NCBI RefSeq assembly: GCF_003130705.1
Contig: NZ_CP021354.1
Span: forward strand, 4,588,001-4,652,000
Source of the DNA: Rhodococcus oxybenzonivorans
GTDB taxonomy: Bacteria > Actinomycetota > Actinomycetes > Mycobacteriales > Mycobacteriaceae
Direction: 5' to 3'
Length of the DNA: 64,000 nt
In this document: positions 62,804-64,000 of the stretch, piece after piece
How positions within the stretch are numbered: the first letter of the stretch is position 1
Layout of the letters: the number at the start of each line of letters is the position of its first letter
Position numbers and translations under genes: made by a program
The notes under the pieces: generated by a model
Told to the model about the DNA's origin: nothing
Database searches by the model: none
What the model saw: the letters and a program-made list of their open reading frames with translations, nothing else

Positions 62804-64000
62804 CGAGTGCTATTCCTTCCTGGCGGGGGTCGGCGGCGCCGGACAGCAGGCCGCGCGCTGCGTCGAGGGAGATGATCTGGGCGCTTCCACCGGCGGCCCA
62901 CGGACCCTGCAGTGCGACGTCGTGACCCAGGCGCTCCAACTCCGTGCGCACGTCCTCCGGAATGCGGGACTCGCACCGCAGTTCCGCCGGGCGGCCGACC
63001 ACGTCGGCGTCGCTGCCGGGGAAGACCGTGAAGCGGGGTGCCGCGACGGCCTCCGCCGGGTCGAGTCCGTGATCGAGGAGGTGCGAGATCAGTTGCATGT
63101 TCCATTGCACCTGCCCGTCCCCGCCCGGGGTGTTTCCGACGTGCAGGAGATTCCCGGACGTATCGGTGATCACCCACGCGTTCAGGGTGTGCAGCGGTTT
63201 ACGCCGCGGCGCCGCGGCGTTGGGATGCCCCGGGATCAGATAGGCCCCGCGGCCGAATCGGTTGTTCAGCACCACTCCGGTGCCGGGGACGGTCATCTTG
63301 GCGCCGAACGTGAAGGCGAGCGAGTGGATGAAACTGACCGCGCGACCGTCGGAGTCCACCGCGACGGTCGAGGTGGTGTCACCGGCGCTCACGCTGAAGG
63401 CGCCCGACGACGCCCGGCGGCCGTCCAGCCGGTCTCTCGCCGCCCCGATCGCGGCCGGCTCGAGCACGGCCCGCCACCCGTCGTTGCCGGCGCCGCAGGT
63501 CGCGAACCGATCCTCGAAGGCCAGACGGGCTGCTCTCGCCATGCGATCGACGGCCGGAGCGGTGAGCCACGGGGAGAAGCCGACGACGCCGTCGTTCAGC
63601 GCCGCCTGCTGCAGCACCATCCATCCAGGGGTGGGCAGGGGTGTCTGGTGAACGACCGCGCCGGCGTAGTTTCCGCTGATCGCGGCCTCCGGTCGCACGT
63701 CGGCGCCTGCCGCCCACTCGTCCCCGCCGAACGGCGCCCCACCGGCGCAGAGCGCGTCGACCGCCTGCTGAGCGAACGGGCCGGTGTAGAAACTGTGCAC
63801 GTCGCGCGCCAGTGCCTCGATGGTCCGGGCCAGGTCGCGCTGCGGCAGCCGCTCCCCGACCTGCGGCAACCGGCCGTCCGGGAGGTACACCGCACGCAGT
63901 CCGGGGTCGGCGGCGATCGCGGTCTGCGCCTCTCGCACGTCGTCGCGGGTCTTGGCCGAGCAGGGAAGCCCCTTCTCCGCCGCGCGCACCGCCGGTGCCC
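62796..64000 (-). CDS. Gamma-glutamyltransferase family protein, N terminus beyond the window
   Basis: The visible 401 codons cover the end of the large subunit and all of the small subunit. The autocleavage threonine is in SAGDTTSTVAVDSDGRAV. NNRFGRGAYLIPGHPN and VGNTPGGDGQVQWNMQL are the usual downstream motifs, and LEALGHDVALQGPW-like sequence closes the protein. Family members cleave gamma-glutamyl amides or act as cephalosporin-type acylases. The frame stays open to base 64000, so the start lies outside. It is coupled to the Rid gene. Confidence 0.9.
   Translation of the reverse strand, partial: APAVRAAEKGLPCSAKTRDDVREAQTAIAADPGLRAVYLPDGRLPQVGERLPQRDLARTIEALARDVHSFYTGPFAQQAVDALCAGGAPFGGDEWAAGADVRPEAAISGNYAGAVVHQTPLPTPGWMVLQQAALNDGVVGFSPWLTAPAVDRMARAARLAFEDRFATCGAGNDGWRAVLEPAAIGAARDRLDGRRASSGAFSVSAGDTTSTVAVDSDGRAVSFIHSLAFTFGAKMTVPGTGVVLNNRFGRGAYLIPGHPNAAAPRRKPLHTLNAWVITDTSGNLLHVGNTPGGDGQVQWNMQLISHLLDHGLDPAEAVAAPRFTVFPGSDADVVGRPAELRCESRIPEDVRTELERLGHDVALQGPWAAGGSAQIISLDAARGLLSGAADPRQEGIALGV

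Noticed and set aside
1..64000. tRNA, rRNA, CRISPR array or complete insertion sequence
   Set aside because: I looked for T-loop-like sequences, regularly spaced repeats and transposase genes with terminal repeats and found none I could support by eye.

Overview
The window is high-GC DNA that reads like an environmental mycolic-acid actinobacterium, most likely Rhodococcus or a close relative. The evidence is the GC-rich codon use, a DtxR/IdeR-type iron box, PucR-type and TetR-type regulators, many FadE-like acyl-CoA dehydrogenases, an Ltp/DUF35 pair, and genes coupled by ATGA/GTGA overlaps. I saw no rRNA, tRNA or CRISPR array. Genus is inferred from gene content only.

Region 1 (about 1-22.5 kb) is a catabolic island for a CoA-activated carboxylic acid. 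A long + strand run encodes acyl-CoA dehydrogenase, enoyl-CoA hydratase, DUF35 and Ltp-type thiolase, acyl-CoA dehydrogenase, an APH-fold kinase, an ACAD10/11-like dehydrogenase, two SDRs, a zinc alcohol dehydrogenase, an acyl-CoA ligase, a TetR regulator, an EthD protein and a metallo-beta-lactamase-fold hydrolase. Facing it is a - strand operon of SDR, ABC ATPase, fused ABC permease and SDR, headed by a wrecked solute-binding protein gene. A flavoprotein dehydrogenase and an intact solute-binding lipoprotein plus SDR follow divergently. Nine copies of one 18-bp palindrome (consensus TGAACTGAATTCAGTTCA) sit in front of these units and tie uptake and degradation into one predicted regulon.

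Region 2 (22.8-29 kb) starts with a recombinase-like gene lacking the usual catalytic serine motif. It continues with an iron-box-controlled siderophore uptake operon (binding protein, FecCD permease, ATPase, MFS protein) and ends in about 1.2 kb of gene debris, including the tail of a MaoC hydratase.

Region 3 (29.6-50 kb) carries an MFS transporter, an amidase, a family III CoA transferase and XdhC. After a hypothetical protein and an NmrA-like protein come a PucR regulator, a RutG/UraA-like nucleobase permease, a three-subunit molybdenum hydroxylase, a CoxG-like protein, HyuA, HyuB and a second NmrA-like protein. This looks like a complete take-up, hydroxylate and ring-open module for an N-heterocycle.

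Region 4 (50-64 kb) is a mosaic of small regulator/enzyme pairs (MerR with an alpha/beta hydrolase, TetR with an alpha/beta hydrolase, AraC with an SDR), each with a recognisable intergenic control region in the first two cases. These are separated by decayed genes: a frameshifted 2Fe-2S subunit, a LuxR-type regulator remnant and an unknown ORF. The window closes with a cysteine hydrolase and membrane transporter, then a Rid protein and a gamma-glutamyltransferase that runs off the right edge.
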